This document shows, in pieces, positions 8,198-15,870 of a DNA stretch of 38,221 bases. A model generated the notes under the pieces. That model saw only the letters and a program-made list of their open reading frames with translations, searched no databases and had not been told where the DNA came from. The stretch is from CAZJGG01 sp964545475 (GTDB taxonomy: Bacteria > Bacillota > Clostridia > Lachnospirales > JAISER01): positions 1 through 38,221 of the forward strand of contig CAZJGG010000026.1 in NCBI GenBank assembly GCA_964545475.1, written 5' to 3'. Position numbers and translations under genes: made by a program. Positions within the stretch are counted from its first letter, which is position 1. Each line of letters begins with the position of its first letter.

Positions 8198-8458
8198 TAA
8201 TTTGTGGTTAAGTTTACTCTTTATTTCGGTAATCTCATCTTCAAGCTTTTTAACTCTATCTTCTTTTTCTTTCTCTTTGGCAATGTTAGATTTCACGCCA
8301 ACAACAATTGCAACTATATACAACAAGGTAGAAATACCAATAATGGAAATACCAATAAAAACATTTTCTGGTGACGAGGCAACAACACAGAACCCGGTGA
8401 TAAAGATGGCCAAACCTAAAATCATCAGATTTCTGAACCATTTAATATAACTTTTCAT
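8195..8458 (-). CDS. Small two-helix membrane protein, unrecognised
   Basis: This 87-residue protein has two hydrophobic helices (LMILGLAIFITGFCVVAS and VFIGISIIGISTLLYIVAIV), a short extracytoplasmic turn between them and a charged C-terminal tail rich in Lys/Glu (EKEKEDRVKKLEDEITEIKS) that should form a cytoplasmic coiled coil. GGGGGAG lies upstream of the ATG at good spacing. The stop codon TGA overlaps the start of a repeat shared with other genes of this block. No family was recognised; it could be a small accessory or holin-like protein, but nothing shows that. Confidence 0.72.
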   Translation of the reverse strand: MKSYIKWFRNLMILGLAIFITGFCVVASSPENVFIGISIIGISTLLYIVAIVVGVKSNIAKEKEKEDRVKKLEDEITEIKSKLNHKL

Positions 8459-8487
8459 ACACTACTCCCCCTGCAATATCAATTTGC

Positions 8488-8530
8488 TTCTGTATCAGCA
8501 TTGTTTGTTTCAGTGTAGCATTTGCTCATT
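8488..8530 (-). repeat. Gene-3'-end repeat, type 2 copy a
   Basis: The plus-strand text TTCTGTATCAGCATTGTTTG leads to GCATTTGCTCATTA. Similar units lie at 9077-9120, 35611-35654 and 36074-36118. This copy follows the orphan tail of a HAD gene (8529-8590) and precedes the 87-residue gene. Confidence 0.7.
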
Positions 8531-8590
8531 AGCTGTAATTTAAAATAATATCAAAAATGTCATTCAGTGATTTAATTGTGTGTTTTTTAT
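8529..8590 (-). pseudogene. Orphan duplicate of the HAD hydrolase 3' end
   Basis: About 60 bases here repeat the last codons and stop of the HAD gene (9118-9179) with only two differences in the first 55 or so bases; the type 2 repeat beside it is also shared. The rest of the gene is absent, and the copy lies between a type 1 and a type 2 repeat. It marks a duplication or deletion inside the block and is not functional. Confidence 0.75.
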
Positions 8591-8624
8591 AATGTGCAGC
8601 ATTTTCTAATAGGGGCTCTGCTCA
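8587..8624 (-). repeat. Gene-3'-end repeat, type 1 copy b
   Basis: On the minus strand it reads ATGAGCAGAGCCCCTATTAG followed by AAAATGCTGCACATTATAA, close to the copy at 8148-8197. It carries the TGA stop of the DUF5412-like gene. It joins directly to the orphan HAD tail. Confidence 0.68.
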
Positions 8625-9053
8625 TTTCCTACGATAATCATAAACATTACTAATATTAAGAGTTATGCCATTTATATTTATGTTTTGTGCATCAATCCAA
8701 GTAACGTCAACCCAATTACTAAATTCCACACCATCGATAGTTTTGTTTATAATGATGTCACTATTTATTTTTTGCCAAAAGATTAGTCTCCCATCTTTGT
8801 TATAACCTTTTCTATCATCCAATGCCCCCACTGTCCCCATAATGTAAGCAATATCGCTGTCTTCATCAGTTTTATAGATACTGACAAGGATAGAATGTTC
8901 TTTATCTGGAGATTCAACTATTCTTGAAGTGAAACTATATGCAAAAGATGTTATATCAATTTTATAATAGTAATTATAAATAAAATTACAAATTGAAAAT
9001 CCAACTATTATAAATATTAAAACCGGGATAAAACCGATTTTTATTTTTTTCAT
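8622..9053 (-). CDS. DUF5412-like membrane-anchored protein
   Basis: This 143-residue protein has one N-terminal membrane segment (IGFIPVLIFIIVGFSICNFI) and an outside domain of about 110 residues. The pattern ESPDKEHSILVSIYKT, then LIFWQKIN, then VDVTWIDAQNININGITLN, resembles the DUF5412 family of Firmicutes as I remember it; the family has no known function. GGGGTGAG precedes the ATG. The TGA stop lies within the type 1 repeat. It is flanked on both sides by repeats and unrelated genes, so genomic context gives no clue to its role. Confidence 0.72.
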   Translation of the reverse strand: MKKIKIGFIPVLIFIIVGFSICNFIYNYYYKIDITSFAYSFTSRIVESPDKEHSILVSIYKTDEDSDIAYIMGTVGALDDRKGYNKDGRLIFWQKINSDIIINKTIDGVEFSNWVDVTWIDAQNININGITLNISNVYDYRRK

Positions 9054-9076
9054 ATCTCACCCCAAATAGATATAAA

Positions 9077-9120
9077 TTCTGTATCAGTAATGATTGTTGC
9101 GATGTAGAGTTTGCTCATTA
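9077..9120 (-). repeat. Gene-3'-end repeat, type 2 copy b
   Basis: It begins TTCTGTATCAGTAATGATTG and ends AGAGTTTGCTCATTA. The TAA stop of the HAD gene lies in it. It fills nearly the whole gap between the HAD gene and the next start at 9053. Confidence 0.7.
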
Positions 9121-9974
9121 GCTGTAATTTAAAATAATATCAAAAATGTCATTAAGCGATTTAATTGTGTATTTTTGATTATATTCTTTCGCTTCGTCGC
9201 CTCGATTAATAAGAACAGAGATTATGCCTGCGCCATTTGCGCCTTTAATGTCTTTTTCCTCATCTCCAACATAAATCATTTCGCTGGCGGAAACATGGAA
9301 ATAATCAAGCAGCTGTATAAACCCTGCTTGATTAGGTTTTCTGTAACCCACATCAACAGAGGTTAATGTTATATCTATATACTCTGAAAGCATCGCAAAC
9401 TCTCTTAATGAAAAATCATTGTCCATACCATATGCTACATCTGTTAGAACGCCAATTTGACAACCAAGCCGTTTTAGCTCGGATAGCGTTGCAATAGTTT
9501 CTGGAAAAGGTACTGTATCTGCTTGAAAAAATGAATAAAAGGCAACTTTCACAGATTGTATATCGCTATTTGAGCAGCCCCACAACTCTAATATTTCTTT
9601 AAAAATTATATCCGAAGTCACTTCGGTTTCACGATAATTTATTCTTGTATTATATTTTGTTAAAACGTCGGTTGCTATATTTATCATTTCTTCTGTTAGA
9701 GCGATATTACAATGTTGTGAGATTGCCATAATTGCAGACGGATAAAGTGAACTCCAACTCAANNNNNNNNNNNNNNNNNNNNNNNNNNNNNNNNNNNNNN
9801 NNNNNNNNNNNNNNNNNNNNNNNNNNNNNNNNNNNNNNNNNNNNNNNNNNNNNNNNNNNNNNTACAATGTTGTGAGATTGCCATAATTGCAGACGGATAA
9901 AGTGAACTCCAACTCAAAGGATGGTTGTTCTTCATTAGTGTATGTCCCATATCAAAACAGACGGCTTTTATCAT
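9118..9974 (-). CDS. HAD-superfamily hydrolase, interrupted by an assembly gap
   Basis: This haloacid-dehalogenase-fold phosphatase is split by 100 Ns. The 55 bases on the two sides of the Ns are identical, so the contigs overlap. Merging them gives one open frame of about 230 residues. The merged protein has motif I as CFDMGHTLM (Asp kept, second Asp replaced by Gly), motif II Thr in GVLTDVAYG, motif III Lys in YRKPNQAGF, and motif IV YVGDEEKDIKGA. The layout fits phosphoglycolate-phosphatase-like or pyrophosphatase-like HADs. Loss of the second motif I Asp, normally the general acid/base, may change the chemistry. The start has GAGGTTAAG upstream. It sits in the block of small minus-strand genes and ends in a type 2 repeat. 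Confidence 0.82.
9763..9862. other. Assembly gap (100 N) with 55-bp overlapping ends
   Basis: Exactly 100 Ns, the usual placeholder for a gap of unknown size. The 55 bases before it (9708-9762) and after it (9863-9917) are identical. The simplest reading is an unmerged contig overlap with no missing sequence. Confidence 0.9.
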
Positions 9975-10042
9975 TTTCTTAACCTCACACTATATAAAAA
10001 ATTTGATTATATCACGTGTTCCATAAATTTTTCATTTTCATA

Positions 10043-10094
10043 CTTGCATTACTTTCCGTATAATTTGTGTATTTTCTAATGGGGATTATGCTCA
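10043..10094 (-). repeat. Gene-3'-end repeat, type 1 copy c
   Basis: On the minus strand it reads ATGAGCATAATCCCCATTAG, then AAAATACACAAATTATACGG, then AAAGTAATGCA. It aligns over about 50 bases with the copy at 8148-8197. It overlaps the TGA stop of the GNAT gene at 10092. Confidence 0.7.
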
Positions 10095-10529
10095 TTTTGT
10101 ATTGTAATACAGTTCTTGACATGGGTAGTCGAAAACAGTCAAAAACTCCCCGTATTGAAAACCCATGCTTTTATATAGTTTTCTTGCAGCAACACCTTGT
10201 TGGTCTCCCTCACGATAAGTTATAACTCTTAATCTTGTTGCCGGCGGGAATTGAGAAATTAACTTTGAAATAAGTAATTTTGCAATCCCATTTTTGCGAT
10301 ATTGGGGATGCACAGCTAAAAAATGTAATTCTCCAGTACTGCGTGAGAAGGTCAATGCACCTACTAAAGAGTCATTTATTTTAGCTATCAGTGCCTGTTT
10401 ACTATGGATAGACTCCATCAGAGCAATTTCATATTTTCTAATATCCAACCCAGGAAAATTGTCTTTTACAAGGTATAGCAACTCCATCCAACTGTCTAAA
10501 TCTTGTTGTTGCGCAAATGAAATAAGCAC
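10092..10529 (-). CDS. GNAT family N-acetyltransferase
   Basis: This GNAT enzyme has about 145 residues. The acetyl-CoA-binding motif A is clear as HFLAVHPQYRKNGIAKLLI, with the R/QxxGxA loop read as RKNGIA. A following strand ends RLRVITYREGDQQG, and RKLYKSMGFQYGE is the usual C-terminal motif B. The start is GTG at 10529, chosen because GGAGG lies 7 bases upstream (an earlier in-frame start has no good site). The substrate is unknown. It lies 51 bases downstream of the metallo-hydrolase gene. Both have the similar upstream text TATACTTTTGG followed by ATTTTTTATA, so each may carry its own copy of the same promoter. Confidence 0.88.
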   Translation of the reverse strand: MLISFAQQQDLDSWMELLYLVKDNFPGLDIRKYEIALMESIHSKQALIAKINDSLVGALTFSRSTGELHFLAVHPQYRKNGIAKLLISKLISQFPPATRLRVITYREGDQQGVAARKLYKSMGFQYGEFLTVFDYPCQELYYNTK

Positions 10530-10580
10530 AATGTTACCTCCTGTTTTATAAAAAATCCTTACCAAAAGTATAACATAAAA

Positions 10581-11228
10581 TCAAGACGTTATTATTTTTT
10601 CAATTTTTTCAAATACATCTTTGCCAAGAATAGCGTTATGACCCGAAATGCAAGCATCAATTTCTAATGCCTTATACTTAAGAATTGAATGCAAAAACAC
10701 TTCTTTATCTGTTTCTAAAACAGGAACAATTTCATCCATTGTATCACCAATGTTATCTCCGACATTAAGCACATTGTCTTGCTCATCAAATACGCTAATA
10801 CTATCAATTGTATGCCCAGGGGTATAAAACACCTTAATTTTATCATCAGGAAAATATATACTATCTTCAAACACTAAATTGGGGAGACAAATTTTCACAT
10901 CACCGCTTATGAAATGCTTGAATTTTTCTGCCGTTTCATCCCAATTTGTTATTATCAATTCTCTGCAAGTGCTGTGGGATATAATAGTAGAATTACAAAA
11001 GTAATTGTTGCCCCATATGTGATCCCAGTGGTAGTGAGTATTAATTACAACAATAGGGTTTTGGTTACTGCCTAAATAATCTTTTACTGGAGTTACGCTT
11101 TTAGAACCGAGACCAGTGTCAATAATATAATTGTACTTTTCTCCAATAATTAAATGAAGGTATAAGTCCCACTCTGGAGTTTTGTATTTAAATAATACGT
11201 TTCGTTTTCCTAACCTCTCTATTATCAT
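10581..11228 (-). CDS. Metallo-beta-lactamase-fold hydrolase
   Basis: This 215-residue MBL-fold hydrolase carries the metal motif THYHWDHIWG (HxHxDH) near residue 65, a downstream His in FYTPGHTIDSISVFD, an Asp in VLNVGDNIGDT, and a final His in CISGHNAIL. Together these form the usual two-metal site. It acts in the cytosol, since there is no signal peptide. The family ranges over thioesterases, lactonases and glyoxalase II-like enzymes, and nothing fixes the substrate; a true beta-lactamase is unlikely without a signal peptide. GGGAGGACATA precedes the ATG. It is the first gene, in transcription order, of the block between the 23-bp direct repeats. Confidence 0.85.
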   Translation of the reverse strand: MIIERLGKRNVLFKYKTPEWDLYLHLIIGEKYNYIIDTGLGSKSVTPVKDYLGSNQNPIVVINTHYHWDHIWGNNYFCNSTIISHSTCRELIITNWDETAEKFKHFISGDVKICLPNLVFEDSIYFPDDKIKVFYTPGHTIDSISVFDEQDNVLNVGDNIGDTMDEIVPVLETDKEVFLHSILKYKALEIDACISGHNAILGKDVFEKIEKIITS

Positions 11229-11317
11229 TATGTCCTCCCTTATATTATATAAAAAATATTTGCCAAAAGTATACCATAAACTAATTGCACCTAGATTAAC
11301 CAGCGCTTACTTAAAGC

Positions 11318-11340
11318 AGTACCATTTCAAAAAATGTCAT
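11318..11340. repeat. 23-bp direct repeat, right copy (kinase 3' end)
   Basis: Identical to 8017-8039. Read on the minus strand it starts ATGACATTTTTTGAAATGGT, and its first bases overlap the TGA stop of the histidine kinase gene. A repeat at a gene 3' end that is regenerated at the far end of a block is the usual look of a site-specific or homology-mediated insertion. Confidence 0.85.
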
Positions 11341-13121
11341 CAGGTGTTAATGGGAATGCTAAAGCTTATTGTCGTCCCCTTACCCACTTGGCTTACAATT
11401 ACAAGCCGGCTTAGATCTCCATAATTTAAAACAAGCCTTTCGCTTACGTTGGACAGCCCAATCTGGTTATAACCCCGGCGGTTAATCTCTTTGCCGGAAA
11501 TTATATCTTCTATTTTATCTTCCGGCATTCCTGCGCCGTTGTCCCAAACGCTAATCCACATGCGACCGTGGGAAACCCTGGTATTGACACAAATTTTCCC
11601 TTTGCCTATTGGCACAATGCCATGAAAGAGGGAATTTTCAACTAATGGCTGCAAAATGAGCTTTGGAATAAGCAATGTTTTAGATTCTTCTGAAATATCG
11701 CATACAAACTCCAACATAACGTCATACCGCTCAAGCTGAATTTTAATATAATTGTTTAGGTTGTTTATTTCTTCTAAAACAGTATTCATCATATTTTCCT
11801 GAGACATACTTGCCCTTAGCAGGCTGTTAAATGATGTAATAACATCTGCCAAATGCTTTGCTCCGGCTTTTTGCGCTAAATATTTCATTGTGTTTAGAGT
11901 GTTGTGTATAAAATGGGGGTTAATTTGGGATTGCAACAGTTCTAGCTGGGACTTAACCATAGCTACCTCAATTTTTTTCTTAGCTTCCTGTTCCGAAATA
12001 ACTTGCTTCGTAAGCCGTTTTAATGAAATAACCATGGCGTTAAAGCCGTCTACAAGAGTTTTCATTTCGTCATTTGTTTCAATATGTAAATGTTCAGGCC
12101 ATTCCCCACGCCCAGCGCTGTCCATAGCGAAGTTTAATTGTGTTATTGGCGTTGTTATAGTTTGAGAAATTGAAAAGCTCGCAAGCACAACAACAAGCAA
12201 AACTATTACAGCAGCAATTAAAATAGTTAAATTTATTCTTAAAATAGGTTTTGCAATTTGTTCATAATCAACAAATTCAACGATTTTCCAGTTTGGATAG
12301 AAAGAAATTTGCCGTGTATATGCCTGATATAATTTATTATTTATTTTAAGTCTTTCGCCTTGTCCATATTCTTTGCTGAAAATATCCTTATCTATATTTA
12401 TTCTTTTATTTTCAAAAACAATGTTATTGTTCTCATCAATAACATAAGTTAACCCGTCATACGCCTGAAACAGCTTATTAATTTCATTAAAAACGCTGGA
12501 CTGGGTAACGTTTATTGCAATTGAACCTAATACATTGTAATTTTCTCTGTCATAGAACTGACCGAAATAAGTTATTGTTAAATTTCGGTTATCCCCGTCC
12601 TTTTTTTGAGACATTGGAAAAGAATTCGCCGTAGAAAACCGCCCGGATAAATGAGATTCTAAAAACCTGTCATATTCTGGGTTATTGCTTACTATCCAGT
12701 TATAAGGCTCTGTTGCGTAAATTGGGTCTAAAATTTTCCCATCATTGTTTATTAAAAAAATTGAGCGGATATATGAATTTTTATTATGTCTTATTCTCTC
12801 AAATTCCTTTTTTACAGAAACCATTCTTTCAAGTGAAATTTCCTCTTCTCTGCCGTTTTGTTCTTTTATAAGTTTTTGAAGGGAGTAGTTGTCTATTAAC
12901 GAAAAATGAACAGACTTTATTTCGTTAAGGGAGCTTGATAAAAGAGACTCCGCCATGTTCATTTTCTGCCCTACAACCAAATCCATTTCCGCTGTTAGCT
13001 TGTCGGTAAAAAAGCTTGCTATTATGAGGCTAAAAATTAGAAATGCTATTACAACAGTTATAGAAAAATATAGAGTTATTCGTATACTCAATCGTTTTAT
13101 TCCAAATTTTTTTCTTTTCAT
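11340..13121 (-). CDS. YesM-type sensor histidine kinase
   Basis: This 593-residue membrane kinase has a first membrane helix at about residues 15-37 (ITLYFSITVVIAFLIFSLII). A large extracytoplasmic sensor domain (about 40-290) follows, then a second helix (ILIAAVIVLLVVVLASFSIS) and a HAMP linker (TTPITQLNFAMDSAGRGEWP). The His-kinase domain has the phospho-acceptor in QSQINPHFIHNTLNTMKYLA, and the ATPase domain shows N in PLVENSLFHGI and DNGAGMP. This is the sugar-sensing YesM class, normally paired with YesN regulators; the regulator at 3779-5332 is the obvious candidate. It is divergent from the sugar ABC operon across 194 bases. Its TGA stop overlaps a 23-bp direct repeat. AGGAAATAT precedes the ATG. 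Confidence 0.92.
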   Translation of the reverse strand: MKRKKFGIKRLSIRITLYFSITVVIAFLIFSLIIASFFTDKLTAEMDLVVGQKMNMAESLLSSSLNEIKSVHFSLIDNYSLQKLIKEQNGREEEISLERMVSVKKEFERIRHNKNSYIRSIFLINNDGKILDPIYATEPYNWIVSNNPEYDRFLESHLSGRFSTANSFPMSQKKDGDNRNLTITYFGQFYDRENYNVLGSIAINVTQSSVFNEINKLFQAYDGLTYVIDENNNIVFENKRINIDKDIFSKEYGQGERLKINNKLYQAYTRQISFYPNWKIVEFVDYEQIAKPILRINLTILIAAVIVLLVVVLASFSISQTITTPITQLNFAMDSAGRGEWPEHLHIETNDEMKTLVDGFNAMVISLKRLTKQVISEQEAKKKIEVAMVKSQLELLQSQINPHFIHNTLNTMKYLAQKAGAKHLADVITSFNSLLRASMSQENMMNTVLEEINNLNNYIKIQLERYDVMLEFVCDISEESKTLLIPKLILQPLVENSLFHGIVPIGKGKICVNTRVSHGRMWISVWDNGAGMPEDKIEDIISGKEINRRGYNQIGLSNVSERLVLNYGDLSRLVIVSQVGKGTTISFSIPINT

Positions 13122-13315
13122 ATATTTCCTGCTTATTGTTAGTATATTTCTTTTAAACTCACATTAATATATAATAAAAATATAATAAAAACAATATTAT
13201 GTTGTGAATTTTGATAAATCTTTCAAACTTTGATAGTAAATTGCATAAATATTATGTTAGTATTACATTTAAATTAATCAATTTTTACACCTGTATTTTT
13301 AAGGGGGAACATCCC

Positions 13316-14824
13316 ATGAATAGTTTTGTTGAATTTAAAGAAATAGTAAAATCTTTCCCCGGTGTTATGGCTCTTGATAAAGTAAGCTTTAAAGCCGAAG
13401 GTGGGAAAGTAACAGCACTTGTTGGCGAAAACGGCGCTGGGAAAAGCACGCTATTAAAAATATTAAACGGCGACTATATGCCAGACGGAGGAAGTTATTT
13501 AATAGACGGCGAAGAAAAACATTTTAAAACGCCAAATGAAGCAATTGAATCCGGAGTAAGTATAATTTACCAGGAACGTCAGGTTATACCTTTTTTAAGC
13601 GTTGCGGAAAACGTTTTTATGGAAAAACTTCCAGTAAACAGCTCTGGTTTAATAGATTTTAAAACATTAAATATAAAAACGCAAGCTATAATTGACGAAT
13701 TTAAACTTCCTTTTAAAGCAACTGCAAGAGTAAAAGATTTACCTGTTGCTTTCCAGCAAATGGTTGAAATAATGAAAGCTTACAGAAGAAACCCTAAAAT
13801 CATTGCTTTCGACGAGCCTACGGCGAGCCTTTCTGATGCTGAAATTGATGCATTGTTTGAAATTATTAAAGATTTAAAGAAAAAAGGAATTATTGTTTTA
13901 TACGTTTCTCACCGTATGAAAGAGATTTTTCAAATAACAGATGAAGTTGTTATTTTAAAAGACGGAAAACTTGTTGAACAGCTTGCTACAAAAGATACAA
14001 ACGAAATGGAAATTGTTCACAAAATGGTAGGCAGAAATTTAGGAGACATTTTCATGTCTTTAGACAGAAACACAAAAATGGGAGACGTAGTTTTAGAGGT
14101 TCAAAACCTTGTGGCAGATAACGTTAAAGATGTAAGCTTTAAACTAAAAGCCGGAGAGGTTCTTGGTTTTGCAGGGCTTGTGGGCTCTGGTAGAACCGAG
14201 ACAATGCGTGCTGTTTACGGAGCGGATAAACATAAAAGCGGAAAAATTACAATAAACGGCAAAGATGTTAATATAAAATTCCCGGAAGACGCTATAGAAA
14301 ACGGCATTGCCTTATGCCCTGAGGACAGAAAAGATCAGGGTATTTTCGCCAAATTTTCAATAAAAACAAATATTAGCGTAGGTATTTTAAAAAGACTTGT
14401 AAGCGGATTTTTTATTAACACCCAAAAAGAAGTGGATCTTGCAGCAAAAGGGGTGCAGGATTTAAGAGTTCGCACACCTTCTATTGACAAGCTTATAGGA
14501 GAGCTTTCCGGCGGAAACCAGCAAAAAGTTATCCTTGCAAGGTGGCTTGCAGCAAACCCAAAGGTTTTAATTTTAGATGAACCTACAAAAGGCATTGATG
14601 TAGGCTCAAAATCTGAGATTTATCAAATTATATGCGACTTAGCAAAAGAAGGTATAGGAGTTATAGTAATATCTTCTGAGCTTACGGAAGTTTTAGGGGT
14701 TTGCGACAGAATTGTAGTAATGTGCCAAGGGCGTATAACCGGCGAACTTTTAAGGGAAGAGGCAACAGACAAAAAAGTTCTTACTTTAGCAATGGAAGAC
14801 ATGTTGGGAGGTAGTACTGAATGA
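13316..14824 (+). CDS. Sugar ABC transporter ATPase, two-domain (RbsA/MglA-like)
   Basis: This is a duplicated ABC ATPase of the CUT2 type, about 502 residues. Domain 1 has Walker A GENGAGKST and Walker B AFDEPTASLS. Its signature reads DLPVAFQQMVEI, a degenerate form of the LS.AQQQ variant common in this family. Domain 2 has a degenerate P-loop GLVGSGRTET, an intact signature LSGGNQQKVILA and Walker B LILDEPTKGIDVG. Asymmetric domains are normal for CUT2 ATPases. The ATG at 13316 has AAGGGGGAA upstream; the upstream extension to 13211 lacks a site. Its stop overlaps the permease start (ATGA). It energises uptake of a monosaccharide-like solute. Confidence 0.95.
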   Translation: MNSFVEFKEIVKSFPGVMALDKVSFKAEGGKVTALVGENGAGKSTLLKILNGDYMPDGGSYLIDGEEKHFKTPNEAIESGVSIIYQERQVIPFLSVAENVFMEKLPVNSSGLIDFKTLNIKTQAIIDEFKLPFKATARVKDLPVAFQQMVEIMKAYRRNPKIIAFDEPTASLSDAEIDALFEIIKDLKKKGIIVLYVSHRMKEIFQITDEVVILKDGKLVEQLATKDTNEMEIVHKMVGRNLGDIFMSLDRNTKMGDVVLEVQNLVADNVKDVSFKLKAGEVLGFAGLVGSGRTETMRAVYGADKHKSGKITINGKDVNIKFPEDAIENGIALCPEDRKDQGIFAKFSIKTNISVGILKRLVSGFFINTQKEVDLAAKGVQDLRVRTPSIDKLIGELSGGNQQKVILARWLAANPKVLILDEPTKGIDVGSKSEIYQIICDLAKEGIGVIVISSELTEVLGVCDRIVVMCQGRITGELLREEATDKKVLTLAMEDMLGGSTE

Positions 14825-15801
14825 GCGAAAACAAATCGTCAAGTTCAAACAACTTTATGGATGCATTAAAAACAGCGGTTAAAGATAAAATTGGTCTTAT
14901 TTTGGCTTTAATTTTAATTATTGTAATATTTTCTGTGTTAACTGATTATAAGTATTTTACTAAAGATAATGTAATAAATATATTAATCGCTTCATCTATT
15001 GTAGGTGTTGTAGTTATTGGGGAATGCTTTTTGCTAATCACCGGGCATGTAGATCTTTCTCCCGGTTCAGTAGCGGCATTTTCCGGGGTTTTAGTAGCAA
15101 TATTGTTATCAAAAAATGTTCCGCTTTTACTTGCAATTCCCATTGTTATTATTGTAGGGCTTTGCATTGGGTATTTAAACTCTATATTTGTTAATAAAAT
15201 TAAGCTGGAATTTTTTATTGCAACACTAGCCTCAATGTCCATATTCCGTGGGCTGGCCTACATAATTTGTGGTGGAAAAGCTGTTTTTGTAACAAACAAG
15301 ACTTTTTTAAAACTAGGCGCTGGTCGCATTGGCGGTATACCTATTCCCGTTATAATATTTATAGTTATGTTTGTAATTTTTACTATAGTATTATCCCGAA
15401 CCCGCTTTGGCAGAAACGTTTATATGGTTGGCGGCAACGCAACAGCGGCGCACCTTGCAGGCATAAACGCACAAAAAATAAGAACAAAACTTTATATGAT
15501 GACATCCGGCTTTGCGGCGCTTGGGGGTATAATTATGGCGGCTCGTATGAGTTCCGGTCAGCCTATGTCCAGCGAGGGATTAGAGTTTGATGCCGTTACT
15601 GCGGTTGTTTTAGGCGGCGTTGCAATGTCCGGCGGTGTGGGCACACTTGGAGGAGCGTTAATCGGCTTGTTTATAATGCAAGGCTTTAACAACGGTTTAA
15701 TGATGCTTAACGTTCCGTCATTTTGGCAAACAGTTTCAAGAGGGCTTTTGCTGGTTGCGGCATTATCTTTTGATTATGTAAGGAAATTGAAAAGAAAATA
15801 G
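14821..15801 (+). CDS. Sugar ABC transporter permease (RbsC-like)
   Basis: This 326-residue integral membrane permease of the CUT2 family has about eight to ten hydrophobic segments (for example LILALILIIVIFSVL and VVVIGECFLLITG). Family motifs include GHVDLSPGSVAAFSG, FFIATLASMSIFRGLAYI and GGVAMSGGVGTLGGALIG. The start codon overlaps the ATPase stop by four bases, which indicates translational coupling. One permease gene suffices because CUT2 permeases act as homodimers. It acts with the ATPase upstream and the lipoprotein downstream. Confidence 0.95.
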   Translation: MSENKSSSSNNFMDALKTAVKDKIGLILALILIIVIFSVLTDYKYFTKDNVINILIASSIVGVVVIGECFLLITGHVDLSPGSVAAFSGVLVAILLSKNVPLLLAIPIVIIVGLCIGYLNSIFVNKIKLEFFIATLASMSIFRGLAYIICGGKAVFVTNKTFLKLGAGRIGGIPIPVIIFIVMFVIFTIVLSRTRFGRNVYMVGGNATAAHLAGINAQKIRTKLYMMTSGFAALGGIIMAARMSSGQPMSSEGLEFDAVTAVVLGGVAMSGGVGTLGGALIGLFIMQGFNNGLMMLNVPSFWQTVSRGLLLVAALSFDYVRKLKRK

Positions 15802-15807
15802 TATTTT

Positions 15808-15836
15808 ATCGGTGGGATCATACTGTATCCACCGAT
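15808..15836 (+). other. Intercistronic hairpin before the binding-protein gene
   Basis: ATCGGTGG pairs with CCACCGAT, with further pairing inside. No U-run follows. Hairpins here commonly stabilise or partly separate the binding-protein message so that it is made in excess; that role is inferred. Confidence 0.6.
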
Positions 15837-15870
15837 GTAAATAAATATTAATAATATGGAGGTTATTTAC

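Noticed and set aside
8148..10094. True integron cassette array
   Set aside because: No tyrosine integron integrase is present, and the attC core pairs (RYYYAAC and GTTRRRY) are not visible in the repeats. The arrangement is only cassette-like.
10581..11228. Beta-lactamase resistance gene
   Set aside because: It has the MBL fold but no signal peptide; most such proteins are general hydrolases, so no resistance claim is made.
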